DNA from: Methylomonas sp. LL1
Lineage (GTDB): Bacteria; Pseudomonadota; Gammaproteobacteria; Methylococcales; Methylomonadaceae
Direction: 5' to 3'
Length of the DNA: 64,000 nucleotides
Assembly (NCBI RefSeq): GCF_015711015.1
Contig: NZ_CP064653.1
Span: forward strand, 248,001-312,000
The position numbers were made by a program, and so were the translations under genes. The notes below the pieces were generated by a model. That model made no database searches and was not told the origin of the DNA. It saw only the letters and a list, made by a program, of their open reading frames with translations. This document shows positions 1 through 8,222 of the stretch, one piece after another (within the stretch, counting starts at the first letter, position 1; each line of letters opens with the position of its first letter).

Positions 1-123
1 GTTTGGTTTCGGGGGTATTGTCATAATGTAATGGGTTGATCCGGCTACCGGCTGGGACCGGATATATCAAACACTAGCTCTTAAGCACTATGGGTTGATT
101 TCATCTTTTTTTGGGAGGTTATT

Positions 124-714
124 ATGGGTTTTCAACAACGAAACAGTTTGTTTATAGTGCCGTTGCTATTGCTTCTGTCGAATGCGCAAGCACAACAACA
201 TGAAGAAAACTTCGGCAAGAGTACGCCGAGTCAGGAACAAATCATCGACTTGTTTAAATCCGGCGAGGCTGACTCGGAAGTAACGCCGGGGGTTAAAACT
301 CGCGGCCTGAATATCATCGACAGCGGCAAATCGAAACCGAAACATAAACCGGTTACGCCGGCGATGGAAGAAAAAGCCATTTCGATGGAAATTCTGTTTG
401 ATTACAATTCGGCAACCTTGACCGCCGAGGCTAAGCAGCAGTTGGGACCGGTTGGGATGGCCTTGGCCTCCGACGATTTAAAAGGCTTGAATTTCAGAAT
501 CGAGGGCCATACCGATGCCATCGGCAGCGATCAGTATAATATCGACTTATCTCGCCAGCGCGCGGAAGCGGTCAAGCAGTTTTTGACCGAGCAATATGGA
601 CTGGCCGGTGTTTCGATTGAGATTGTCGGTAAAGGCAAAAATGATCTGGCCGACAAGGACAATCCGACCAGCGAAGCCAACCGGCGGGTCCGAATCGTTC
701 GGTTGGGCAAATGA
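124..714 (+). CDS. OmpA-family periplasmic/outer-membrane protein
   Basis: 196 aa. The N-terminus (about residues 1-24, ending SNAQA) looks like a cleavable signal peptide without a lipobox, so the protein is probably soluble in the periplasm or attached to the wall. Residues about 85-195 form an OmpA C-terminal peptidoglycan-binding domain: LFDYNSATL, EGHTDAIGS, LSRQRAEAV and the closing NRRVRIV are all visible. No beta-barrel domain fits in the short N-terminal part. A strong ribosome site (GGGAGG) lies seven bases before the ATG. A Ser/Thr kinase gene follows after 75 bp in the same direction, which suggests a shared role at the envelope. The domain call is secure; the partner role is inference. 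Confidence 0.9.
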   Translation: MGFQQRNSLFIVPLLLLLSNAQAQQHEENFGKSTPSQEQIIDLFKSGEADSEVTPGVKTRGLNIIDSGKSKPKHKPVTPAMEEKAISMEILFDYNSATLTAEAKQQLGPVGMALASDDLKGLNFRIEGHTDAIGSDQYNIDLSRQRAEAVKQFLTEQYGLAGVSIEIVGKGKNDLADKDNPTSEANRRVRIVRLGK

Positions 715-789
715 ATGTAACTTGCGCCCGACCCAAGTGGGTTGTAAGCGCGAGGCGATGGATAATTTTTAACAGAGAACATTGAGCTT

Positions 790-2808
790 GTGACGGACGA
801 CGATAAAACGCATTTGCAGCAAGACAACAAGACAGTAGCGACCGGGTTTAATCCAAACCGCCCAACAGCCACTGTCGCGCCACATGGTCAATCTCCCGTC
901 GTCCATTCGGTCGGCAAGGATAGCGCCTTAGCCATGGATGCCGAAAAAACCAGGATGACTACCGGGCCGGGTGTGGTAACCCCCGCACCTGCCAATCCGG
1001 TAGCACAACCAACCAGCTATCCGACTCAATTGATTACGCCGTCGGGCCAAACCGCATCGTTGGCGGTTGGCGATGTGTTGAAAGGCCGCTTCGAAATCGT
1101 GGAGGCGCTTGGCGAGGGCGGAATGGGGATGGTGTTCAAGGCGATCGATGCGCGCAAGTTGGAAGCGAAGTCTCGAAATCCCTATGTCGCGATCAAGGTT
1201 TTGAGTCCGGCGTTAGCCCAAAACGCCGTGTTGATTGCCGGTCTGCAGCGCGAGTGCGAAAAAGCCCAGGAATTGTCGCATCCCAATATCATCACCGTAT
1301 ATGACTTCGACAGGGATGGCGATTTTGTCTTTATGTCTATGGAATATCTGGCGGGACAACCGTTATCTAAAATCATTCGGCAATCCGCGGTATCAGGCGG
1401 TCTCAAACTGGAACGGGCCTGGCCCATTATTCGGAAAATGGGCGAAGCCCTGGTTTACGCGCACAAAAAACATATTGTTCACAGCGATTTCAAGCCGGCC
1501 AATGTGTTTGTCACCGATAACGATGACGTCAAGGTGTTGGATTTCGGCATTGCGTCCCGGCTCGGTCAAACCGAGGCGGACGAAACCATTTTTGATGCCC
1601 GCGCCGAAGGTGGTTTGACACCACCCTATGCCAGTTTCGAAATGCTGAACGGTTCCAGGGCCGATCCACGCGACGATATCTATGCCTTCGGCTTGGTGGT
1701 TTATGAGTTGTTGAGCGGCAAGCATCCCTACGATCGTAAGCCGGCCTCCAAGGTGTTTCTGGAGCAGCGTAGCGGCCAGCAGGCGATGCCGAAGCCGGTG
1801 GCGGGACTCAACCGGAAACAATGGCAGCTGTTGAAATCGGCGATCGAGATCTTGCAAGAGCAACGGCCCATGCGTTTGGACGAATGGCTGGAACTGTTCG
1901 AACCGAATAATCAACCGAAATGGGCTTATGGGGTGACGGGTGGCTTGTTACTACTGCTGCTGGGTGGCGGCGGCTTTTATTATTTACAGTCACAATCACG
2001 GCCGGATCGCCCTGTTGAAGCTCAATCGCCGCCGGTAGCACCAGCTGAGGTAGCGCGGCCGCAAGTTGAAAACTCGGTAATACCCGCCGAACCGCCCCTG
2101 GCAAATGCGGGTGACAATCTCAACGCAATCGTAGGCCAGACTGTGGTATTAAACGGCGGCCAGTCCCGCTCGCGCGATGGCGGCCCGTTAAAATATGCAT
2201 GGCGCATTATTACGCGCCCGGCCGATAGCAAAGCCGCCTTAACCGACGCCGATAGCGCGACCCCACGTTTCATTCCGGACCAAGCCGGCAATTACACGGC
2301 CGAGTTGAGTGTGACCGATACCGGCAACCAATTGTCGCAGCCGGTTACGGTATCAATCAATGTCGATCAAGCGATGCCGTCGGCGCCCGAGATAGAGGCG
2401 GTGCTGCATGAATCGACCAGTAGAGACGGGGTGCTCTATTTGGCCGCCAGTAAACCTAAATACCTTATTGGCGACCAACTCGCGCTGAATTTTCGAGTTG
2501 CCAAAGCTGGTTACTTGCGGGTGGCTTATTTGAGTAGCATGGGGGAGATCAGTGAATTGCTGCCTAACAAGTATCAACCGGGTAAAGTCAAGCCGGGCGT
2601 GGAATACCGGATACCGCCCAAGGCGCAGTCATTCAAATTACAAGTGACGGGTCCCGCTGGGATAGACCGGATCGTGGCGGTTTTCAGTGAATCGCCGATA
2701 GCCAAAGTCAAAAATATTGCGACCGCGGAGGGAACGCTGGTCAACGAGTTGCAGGATTTGGCCGCATCCTCCGTCATGGTTCAATACGATGTGTTGAACA
2801 AGCAATAG
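790..2808 (+). CDS. Membrane Ser/Thr protein kinase with periplasmic PKD-like and DUF4384 domains
   Basis: 672 aa, GTG start. The kinase domain spans about residues 98-365. It has the glycine loop GEGGMG (108-113), VAIK lysine (136), catalytic HSDFKPAN (231-238) and DFG (251-253). The HRD arginine is Ser, so this is a non-RD kinase, probably not controlled by classical activation-loop phosphorylation. One membrane helix follows (about 381-400), then a Pro-rich linker, a PKD-like beta-sandwich (about 437-525, with the LNGGQSRSRDGG turn) and a DUF4384 domain (about 548-640). The topology would be cytoplasmic kinase and periplasmic sensor. The first 95 residues are low in structure. The gene lies just behind an OmpA-domain protein. 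The substrate is unknown. Confidence 0.9.
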   Translation: MTDDDKTHLQQDNKTVATGFNPNRPTATVAPHGQSPVVHSVGKDSALAMDAEKTRMTTGPGVVTPAPANPVAQPTSYPTQLITPSGQTASLAVGDVLKGRFEIVEALGEGGMGMVFKAIDARKLEAKSRNPYVAIKVLSPALAQNAVLIAGLQRECEKAQELSHPNIITVYDFDRDGDFVFMSMEYLAGQPLSKIIRQSAVSGGLKLERAWPIIRKMGEALVYAHKKHIVHSDFKPANVFVTDNDDVKVLDFGIASRLGQTEADETIFDARAEGGLTPPYASFEMLNGSRADPRDDIYAFGLVVYELLSGKHPYDRKPASKVFLEQRSGQQAMPKPVAGLNRKQWQLLKSAIEILQEQRPMRLDEWLELFEPNNQPKWAYGVTGGLLLLLLGGGGFYYLQSQSRPDRPVEAQSPPVAPAEVARPQVENSVIPAEPPLANAGDNLNAIVGQTVVLNGGQSRSRDGGPLKYAWRIITRPADSKAALTDADSATPRFIPDQAGNYTAELSVTDTGNQLSQPVTVSINVDQAMPSAPEIEAVLHESTSRDGVLYLAASKPKYLIGDQLALNFRVAKAGYLRVAYLSSMGEISELLPNKYQPGKVKPGVEYRIPPKAQSFKLQVTGPAGIDRIVAVFSESPIAKVKNIATAEGTLVNELQDLAASSVMVQYDVLNKQ

Positions 2809-2851
2809 CCGTATAAGGTGCAGGTCCGGTTCTGCTCGGGAAAAGGCTCGA

Positions 2852-3082
2852 TCAAGCCAATTTCTTGATGCCGACAAACTTGCGTTGCGGAGTCAGTTCC
2901 ATTTCGAAATAACCTTGTATGCCGGCTTTGGTTAAAAAACGCCGAATGTTGCCGGCCGGAAAGACGATACGGCGGCCATCGTCCGCAATCACCGATACGG
3001 TCTTGGCGATACCCTGATAAAACGCCAGGTACTGGTCGTAACTGATGTTCATGCTGAAGCGGATGAATTGATTATCGGACAT
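2852..3082 (-). CDS. DUF2835 family small protein
   Basis: 76 aa from the ATG at 3082 (MSDNQFIRF). An in-frame upstream ATG at 3112 would add ten residues but lies inside a terminator hairpin. The body matches the small conserved gammaproteobacterial DUF2835 proteins: SYDQYLAFYQG, a central DDGRRIVFPAGNIRRFLT segment and the basic C-terminus RKFVGIKKL. No function is established. It lies 42 bp behind htpX on the same strand, with an intrinsic terminator in between that ends only a few bases before the start codon, so no normal ribosome site is visible. Confidence 0.75.
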   Translation of the reverse strand: MSDNQFIRFSMNISYDQYLAFYQGIAKTVSVIADDGRRIVFPAGNIRRFLTKAGIQGYFEMELTPQRKFVGIKKLA

Positions 3083-3084
3083 GC

Positions 3085-3115
3085 AAAAAGACTGTGCCGG
3101 TAAAACCGGCACAGT
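3085..3115 (-). terminator. Intrinsic terminator after htpX, abutting the DUF2835 start codon
   Basis: Perfect 10-bp stem (ACTGTGCCGG at 3091-3100 with CCGGCACAGT at 3106-3115) and 5-base loop, followed on the minus strand by CTTTTTG. It fits a Rho-independent terminator for htpX (stop at 3125). The T-tract ends one base before the ATG of the next gene. Confidence 0.85.
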
Positions 3116-3124
3116 AGGGATAGG

Positions 3125-4000
3125 TTAACGATTGTTTTGCAGCGCCGCGATGCGTTCTTCCAGCGGCGGATGGCTCATGAACAGCCGTTGCACGCCGCCA
3201 CCGTTGATGCCGAAGGCGGCCAGTTCGCCCGGCAACTGAGCAGGTTCATGCGAGCGTTGCAGGGCTTGTAAAGCGGAGATCATTTTTTGGCGTCCGGCCA
3301 GTTGCGCGCCGCCAGCGTCCGCTCGGTATTCGCGGTAACGCGAGAACCACATCACCAGCATTGAGGCCAGAATAGACAAGGCGATTTGCGCCACCATTTG
3401 GGTGACGTAATAGGCCGGGCCATAGCCGCGTTCGGTTTTGAACACCAGGCGGTCGACCAGATGGCCGATCACAGTGGCGAAGAAATACACAAAGGTATTG
3501 ACCACGCCTTGCATCAACGCCATGGTCACCATGTCGCCGTTGGCAACGTGGCTGATTTCGTGACCGACTACCGCTTCCACTTCGTCGGCATTCATGTTTT
3601 GCAGTAATCCGGTACTGACGGCAACCAGCGCGCTATTGCGGTTGGCGCCGGTAGCGAAGGCGTTGGGTTCGGCGGTATCGAATATGCCCACTTCCGGCAT
3701 GCCGATACCGGCTTGTTGCGCTTGTCTGGCCACGATGCCGACCAGCCATTGTTCGGTTTGGTTTTGCGGTCTATCGATCACATGCACGCCCATGGCGTTT
3801 TTGGCCGACCATTTGGACATGAATAATGAAATTACCGAGCCGGTCATGCCGATAATCGCCGACATCATTAACAGTGCATCTAGGTTGAGATTGACGCCCT
3901 GCGCATCCAGTGTGCTTTTCAGGCCTAGTACATTGAAAATCACGCTAATCGCGATCATGATGGCCACGTTGGTAGCCAGGAACAGCAATATTCTCATCAT
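3125..4000 (-). CDS. htpX: HtpX membrane zinc metalloprotease
   Basis: 291 aa, the usual HtpX length. It is an inner-membrane M48-family protease that degrades misfolded membrane proteins. Two N-terminal membrane helices (about 4-24 and 38-60) precede the zinc motif HEISH near residue 146; two further hydrophobic stretches follow (about 160-180 and 195-215), and EYRADAGGA supplies the third zinc ligand region. The C-terminus FMSHPPLEERIAAL is typical. A second ATG three residues in is also a possible start. It appears transcribed alone, with a strong terminator directly after its stop. Confidence 0.96.
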   Translation of the reverse strand: MMRILLFLATNVAIMIAISVIFNVLGLKSTLDAQGVNLNLDALLMMSAIIGMTGSVISLFMSKWSAKNAMGVHVIDRPQNQTEQWLVGIVARQAQQAGIGMPEVGIFDTAEPNAFATGANRNSALVAVSTGLLQNMNADEVEAVVGHEISHVANGDMVTMALMQGVVNTFVYFFATVIGHLVDRLVFKTERGYGPAYYVTQMVAQIALSILASMLVMWFSRYREYRADAGGAQLAGRQKMISALQALQRSHEPAQLPGELAAFGINGGGVQRLFMSHPPLEERIAALQNNR

Positions 4001-4109
4001 GGTAAAAAATCCTGTGTTGTAAGGGATGGAAACGAGGTGGGTGCTGAATGGTTAAATTCAAGGGTTAGAGTGGTAAGATGCGGCAAAGTTTATTTGAGGG
4101 GGGAGAAAA

Positions 4110-5219
4110 ATGAAAGGCATAAAATTGCTATGGCTACTGCTGGTAATGACACCGTTGTGTTTTGCCGCCAAACCGGAGCACGAAGCGGTGTTGAAGCAGC
4201 TTCATCTGCCGTATGGATTTAAAATCTCGATATTCGCCGACAATCTGCCCAATGCCAGACAAATGGCGTTGGGCGAGCGTGGGGTGCTGTTCGTCGGGAC
4301 TCGGGAAGGTAACGTTTATGCCGTGCAAGATCAGGATAATGACGGTTTTGCCGAGCAGCATTATACGCTGGCCCGAGATCTTTATTTGCCTAATGGGGTA
4401 GCGTATAAGAGCGGGGCTTTGTATGTCGCCGAAGTCAATCGGATCATACGTTTTGATGAAATTGAAGCCCATCTGGATAATCCGCCCGCTCCTGTAGTGG
4501 TTTTCGACAAATTGCCTTCCGATAAACACCATGGCTGGAAATATCTGCGTTTTGGTCCAGACGGCAAGTTATATAGCGCGGTCGGTGCCCCTTGCAATAT
4601 TTGTAATCCTGAGCAGCAAATTTATGCCTCATTGTTTCGCATCAATCCGGATGGCAGCGGTTTCCAGATTTTAGCCCAGGGTGTCCGTAACAGCGTGGGC
4701 TTTGACTGGGAACCTCACACCCATCACTTGTTTTTCAACGAAAACGGCCGCGACTATCTGGGGGAGGATGTGCCGCCCGACGAATTGAATCAATGGACCG
4801 GAGACAATGAACATTACGGATTTCCGTATTGTCATGCCGGAACCATTCCCGATCCCGATCATGCCGGGGACAAGAAATGCGGACAGTTCAAGGGGCCGGT
4901 CTGGCGTTATAAAGCGCATATCGCGCCGTTGGGCATGCGGTTTTATACCGGTTCGCAATTTCCCGAGCACTATTACAAGCAGCTGTTCGTGGCGCAACAT
5001 GGTTCCTGGAATCGTTCCGCGCCGCAAGGTTATCAAGTGGCGCTGATCAAATTCAGCGCGGGTCATCCATTTAGCGAACAACCCTTTGTATCCGGTTGGC
5101 TGACGCCAGCGGGCGAGGTTTTGGGGCGGCCGGTAGATATTCTACAATTGCCGAATGGTAGCTTATTGATCAGCGACGACAAATTGGGCGTGATTTATAA
5201 AGTCGAGTACACCCAGTGA
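4110..5219 (+). CDS. Exported PQQ-type sugar dehydrogenase-like protein (GSDH/sorbosone dehydrogenase family)
   Basis: 369 aa with a signal peptide (about 1-19, ending LCFA), so periplasmic. The sequence follows the soluble glucose/sorbosone dehydrogenase beta-propeller: NLPNARQMA, GVLFVGTREGNVYAV, LPNGVAY, HHGWKYLRFGPDGKLY, GVRNSVGFDWEP, FFNENGRDYLG and the late HGSWNR motif. The family oxidises sugars or related alcohols with PQQ; the substrate cannot be read from sequence. Cysteines near 160-163 and around 246-258 could form disulphides. The downstream NUDIX gene starts inside its stop codon, so the two are translationally coupled, an unexplained pairing. Confidence 0.85.
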   Translation: MKGIKLLWLLLVMTPLCFAAKPEHEAVLKQLHLPYGFKISIFADNLPNARQMALGERGVLFVGTREGNVYAVQDQDNDGFAEQHYTLARDLYLPNGVAYKSGALYVAEVNRIIRFDEIEAHLDNPPAPVVVFDKLPSDKHHGWKYLRFGPDGKLYSAVGAPCNICNPEQQIYASLFRINPDGSGFQILAQGVRNSVGFDWEPHTHHLFFNENGRDYLGEDVPPDELNQWTGDNEHYGFPYCHAGTIPDPDHAGDKKCGQFKGPVWRYKAHIAPLGMRFYTGSQFPEHYYKQLFVAQHGSWNRSAPQGYQVALIKFSAGHPFSEQPFVSGWLTPAGEVLGRPVDILQLPNGSLLISDDKLGVIYKVEYTQ

Positions 5220-5827
5220 GCGCCAAGCAATTCGAGGTATTGGAAAAAGAAACCGTCTACCAAGGTTTCTTCAGATTAGAGCAATATACGCTCAAACATA
5301 CCTTGTTCAAGGGCGGTTGGAGCGCGCCGATCACCCGTGAGCTGTTTCGTCGAGGTAATTGCGTGGCCGTGCTGTTGTACGACCCCGAACGCGACGAAGT
5401 GGTGTTGATAGAGCAGTTTCGGGTCGGAGCGGTACATCAACCCCACAGGGCCTGGTTGATAGAAATCGTGGCCGGTGCTATCGAGGAGGGCGAAACCGCC
5501 GAGGAAGTGGCCTATCGGGAAGCGCGGGAAGAAGCTGGTTGTGAAATCGAGGAATTAATCGAAATTCAGCAATTCTATACCACGCCAGGCGGTTGCTCGG
5601 AACGCATCACGCTGTTTTGCGGGCGGGTGGATAGCCGCGATGTCGGCGGTGTGCATGGCCTGGTAGAAGAGGATGAAGATATACATGTCAGCGCCGTCAA
5701 ATTCGATGAGGTGTTCAAAATGCTAGAGGATGGCGAAATTGAGTCGGGGATTCCGATCATCGCCATTCAATGGCTGTATATTCACCGTAATAAACTTAGG
5801 GCTCGCTGGAGTAAAACCGAATTATAA
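5216..5827 (+). CDS. NUDIX hydrolase, ADP-ribose pyrophosphatase type
   Basis: 203 aa, GTG start overlapping the preceding TGA. A full Nudix box lies at about residues 87-109: G-x5-E, then REAREEAG, giving the GX5EX7REUXEEXGU signature that binds the metal-pyrophosphate. The surrounding sequence (VAVLLYDPERDEVVLIEQFR, FYTTPGGCSERI, GIPIIAIQWLYIH) follows the NudF/ADP-ribose diphosphatase subfamily. It probably hydrolyses ADP-ribose to AMP and ribose 5-phosphate in the cytoplasm. The subfamily is likely; other nucleoside diphosphate derivatives are possible. Confidence 0.9.
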   Translation: MSAKQFEVLEKETVYQGFFRLEQYTLKHTLFKGGWSAPITRELFRRGNCVAVLLYDPERDEVVLIEQFRVGAVHQPHRAWLIEIVAGAIEEGETAEEVAYREAREEAGCEIEELIEIQQFYTTPGGCSERITLFCGRVDSRDVGGVHGLVEEDEDIHVSAVKFDEVFKMLEDGEIESGIPIIAIQWLYIHRNKLRARWSKTEL

Positions 5828-5943
5828 AATTGACAGCGTTCATGCGAGAATAATCAGGCTCGGCCGCTTAGCGGGTAAGTTGGGCGCTTTCGTTTTTGCC
5901 GCAATCGGATGAATTGTTACAGAGCTAAAATAAGAAAAATTAC

Positions 5944-6588
5944 GTGGCCAATATTCTGATTTATTCCAATAATCCGCGGCTCACCGCCGAGTGGACCCAT
6001 ACATTGATTAGCGAGCATAGCGTTAGCAGGTTATTGAATATGCAGCATGAATACCATGCCGACGCCGTCATTTTCGATGCACGCAAGCTGGACGAGGATG
6101 CCAGTCTGATAGCGGTTTTTGCCAATAAAAACACCCGTTTTTTGGTGATGGGCTCGAATTGGCCCGAGCAAAAACAAATCGATGTGTTGGTACATGGCGC
6201 GGCGGGCTATTGCGAGGAAGCCGAAGCGACGCTATTATTGAAACGCGCGGTGGAGTGTATCCTAAAGGGCGATATCTGGATCCGGCGGGCGTTGGTGCCG
6301 AAAGTGATAGGCGTGTTAACCGGCAGCCTAAACAACGGACATAATAACCACCATCTATCCGCCACCGATATTGATAAGTTTAACAAGATGGCCGATTCAT
6401 TGTCGGCGCGGGAATTGGAAGTCGCCAATATGATCAGGCAGGGTGAAAACAATAAAACGATCGCTCAGGCCATGAATATTTCCGAACGCACGGTCAAGGC
6501 CCACTTATCCTCCATTTTTAGAAAGTTCGAAGTCGACGATCGCTTGCGGCTGGCCATACGTCTGAAAGAAATCGATCAATATCGGTAA
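5944..6588 (+). CDS. LuxR-family response regulator with degenerate receiver
   Basis: 214 aa, GTG start. The C-terminal HTH (about 154-205) is a clear LuxR/GerE domain: LSARELEVANMI, NKTIAQAMNISERTVKAHLSSIFRKF. The N-terminal 120 residues follow the receiver pattern (VIFDARKL at the phospho-site strand, then GAAGYC), but the usual acidic pair after strand 1 is replaced by Ser-Asn-Asn (ILIYSNNPRL), and the conserved lysine is not evident. No cognate kinase is adjacent. It is likely a phosphorylation-independent or atypically regulated transcription factor; its targets are unknown. Confidence 0.85.
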   Translation: MANILIYSNNPRLTAEWTHTLISEHSVSRLLNMQHEYHADAVIFDARKLDEDASLIAVFANKNTRFLVMGSNWPEQKQIDVLVHGAAGYCEEAEATLLLKRAVECILKGDIWIRRALVPKVIGVLTGSLNNGHNNHHLSATDIDKFNKMADSLSARELEVANMIRQGENNKTIAQAMNISERTVKAHLSSIFRKFEVDDRLRLAIRLKEIDQYR

Positions 6589-6646
6589 CAAACCGGTTCA
6601 GTCATCCCCGTCGGATGGCGGCGCAAGGGCTAGCTGTTTGATGCGC

Positions 6647-7396
6647 TCAGCTTAAAAAGTCGTCCAGTTCCAGCCCGATAAAGCCCCGTTGATACGCTAG
6701 TGTTTTGTCTTCGGCGGTGTTGTAACCCCACGAAGCGAACAACAATTCAACCTCGGCCAGTTCCGGCTGTTTTTGCACATTAATCAAGGTCGGTAAGCGG
6801 TCTTCGACAAAATGCATGGCTTGATGGGGATGGGTTCTCAACAGGCCTTTCAAGACTTCCGATTTACTCATATTACGGTCCAGCCCGAAAATCCGTTCCT
6901 CGGCCAGTTCGATGGCATTGGCTTGCAAAATCTGTTTTACAAAACGTTCTTGTTTGGTGGTGATCACATACCAGGTATTGGTTTGACTCAGTTTTCGCAG
7001 CTTTTCGGCAACGCCGGGAAATAAGGGGTTCATGGCTATCCAGTCGGCCAAGTCGGCGGCTATCCAGTGATCTCGAGTTTCGCCGAACAGTTTTTTCAAG
7101 TCGTCGCTGCCGACCTTGGCTTGCTGCAATAACTGCCCGGTTTTTTCGGCATAGTCGCTGAAAATGGCTTCGCAGCTTACGCCCAAATCCAGCAGCCGCA
7201 TCGCCAGGATGGCTTCGTAGCCGGTTTCGATGATGGGGCGTACCCGGCGGAATTGATCTATCATGATTTGCGGAGCGGAGGCGGGCATATCTTCCCAGAT
7301 TTGGCTGGCCGCTTTCCAGCCGGTGATGGCGGTTTCCACCGCGCTGTCACAGATGACGCCGTCAAAATCGAGGGCATGGATAATCGAGTCGTTCAT
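6647..7396 (-). CDS. HAD-family hydrolase
   Basis: 249 aa from ATG 7396 (MNDSIIHALDFDG); an in-frame ATG at 7477 would add 27 residues without family resemblance. HAD motif I is DFDGVICDS (about residues 10-18) with both catalytic aspartates. ITTKQERF fits motif II (Thr) with a nearby Lys, and HFVEDRLPTL fits a motif IV acidic pair. A helical cap lies between. Members are phosphatases or phosphoglycolate phosphatase-like enzymes; the substrate is not readable. It lies downstream of, but probably not co-transcribed with, the response-regulator operon. Confidence 0.82.
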   Translation of the reverse strand: MNDSIIHALDFDGVICDSAVETAITGWKAASQIWEDMPASAPQIMIDQFRRVRPIIETGYEAILAMRLLDLGVSCEAIFSDYAEKTGQLLQQAKVGSDDLKKLFGETRDHWIAADLADWIAMNPLFPGVAEKLRKLSQTNTWYVITTKQERFVKQILQANAIELAEERIFGLDRNMSKSEVLKGLLRTHPHQAMHFVEDRLPTLINVQKQPELAEVELLFASWGYNTAEDKTLAYQRGFIGLELDDFLS

Positions 7397-7493
7397 GTGC
7401 TTGTTCGTGTAATGGGATAGGATTAAAGGTAGAGGGTTCGGCTCCGCCAAGCCAACCGGTAATTCATCAGAATGCATGCGGGGAAGGGGCGCT

Positions 7494-8222
7494 TCAGGAC
7501 GCGTCCATTTTGTAGCCGTAGCCTCGCACGGTTTTCAGCAGTTTCAGTTCGTATTCGTCATCGATCTTGCGTCGCAATTGCCGGATATACACATCCACCA
7601 CATTGGTCAACGGGTCGGCGCTGTAACCCCAGACTTGCTCCAGAATGCGGGTGCGGCTCAATACCTTGCCGGGCATGCGCATGAAACATTCCAACAGGGC
7701 GAATTCCTTTGGCGTCAGCTCGATCTGGTTGGCGCCACGTCTGACGTCATGGGTGGAGACGTTCAGGATCAGGTCGGCAATCTGCAATTCCTTCAGGTCC
7801 AGTTTGATCTCGCCGGTGCGCCGCCGCATCAGCACTTCTATCCGCGCCAGCAGTTCCTCGAAGGCGAAGGGTTTGGTCATGTAGTCGTCGGCACCGGAGC
7901 GCAAGCCCGTGACTTTATCCTGTACCGTATCGCGCGCGGTCAGCATCAGTATCGGGGTGTCTATGCCCATGCCGCGCAAGCGTTCACAGACTTCCCGGCC
8001 GTCCACGATCGGCAGGCCCAGGTCCAGAATGATGGCCTGAAATTGGCCTTCGCCGCCAATCGCGATGGCTTCCTGGCCGTTGCGAGCCACCTCGACCGCA
8101 TAGCCTTCGGCCTTGAGACCCCGCTCGACAAAGTCGGCGATCCGTTTGTCGTCTTCCACCAGCAGAATGCGCATGTAACCATCGTCGGTTTGGAAATTGG
8201 ACTTAAGTTGTCGTTCACTCAT
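7494..8222 (-). CDS. OmpR/PhoB-family response regulator
   Basis: 242 aa from the ATG at 8222, which overlaps the end of the upstream kinase; ATGs at 8231 and 8174 are alternatives. The receiver is complete: LLVEDDKRI (acidic pair), phospho-Asp in ILDLGLP, Thr in MLTAR, Lys in YMTKPF. A winged-helix DNA-binding domain follows (about 140-240), with LTPKEFALLECFM, RTRILEQVWG, VVDVYIRQLRRKID and VRGYGYKM. It should be phosphorylated by the histidine kinase encoded directly upstream and act as a DNA-binding regulator. It closes the operon. Confidence 0.94.
   Translation of the reverse strand: MSERQLKSNFQTDDGYMRILLVEDDKRIADFVERGLKAEGYAVEVARNGQEAIAIGGEGQFQAIILDLGLPIVDGREVCERLRGMGIDTPILMLTARDTVQDKVTGLRSGADDYMTKPFAFEELLARIEVLMRRRTGEIKLDLKELQIADLILNVSTHDVRRGANQIELTPKEFALLECFMRMPGKVLSRTRILEQVWGYSADPLTNVVDVYIRQLRRKIDDEYELKLLKTVRGYGYKMDAS

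Noticed and set aside
31-99. ATGGGTTGAT direct repeat at 31-40 and 90-99 upstream of the OmpA-family gene
   Set aside because: Only ten bases, two copies, and no recognised regulator; probably chance.
3386-4022. Plus-strand ORFs opposite htpX
   Set aside because: Shadows of a gene with a clear HEISH protease motif.
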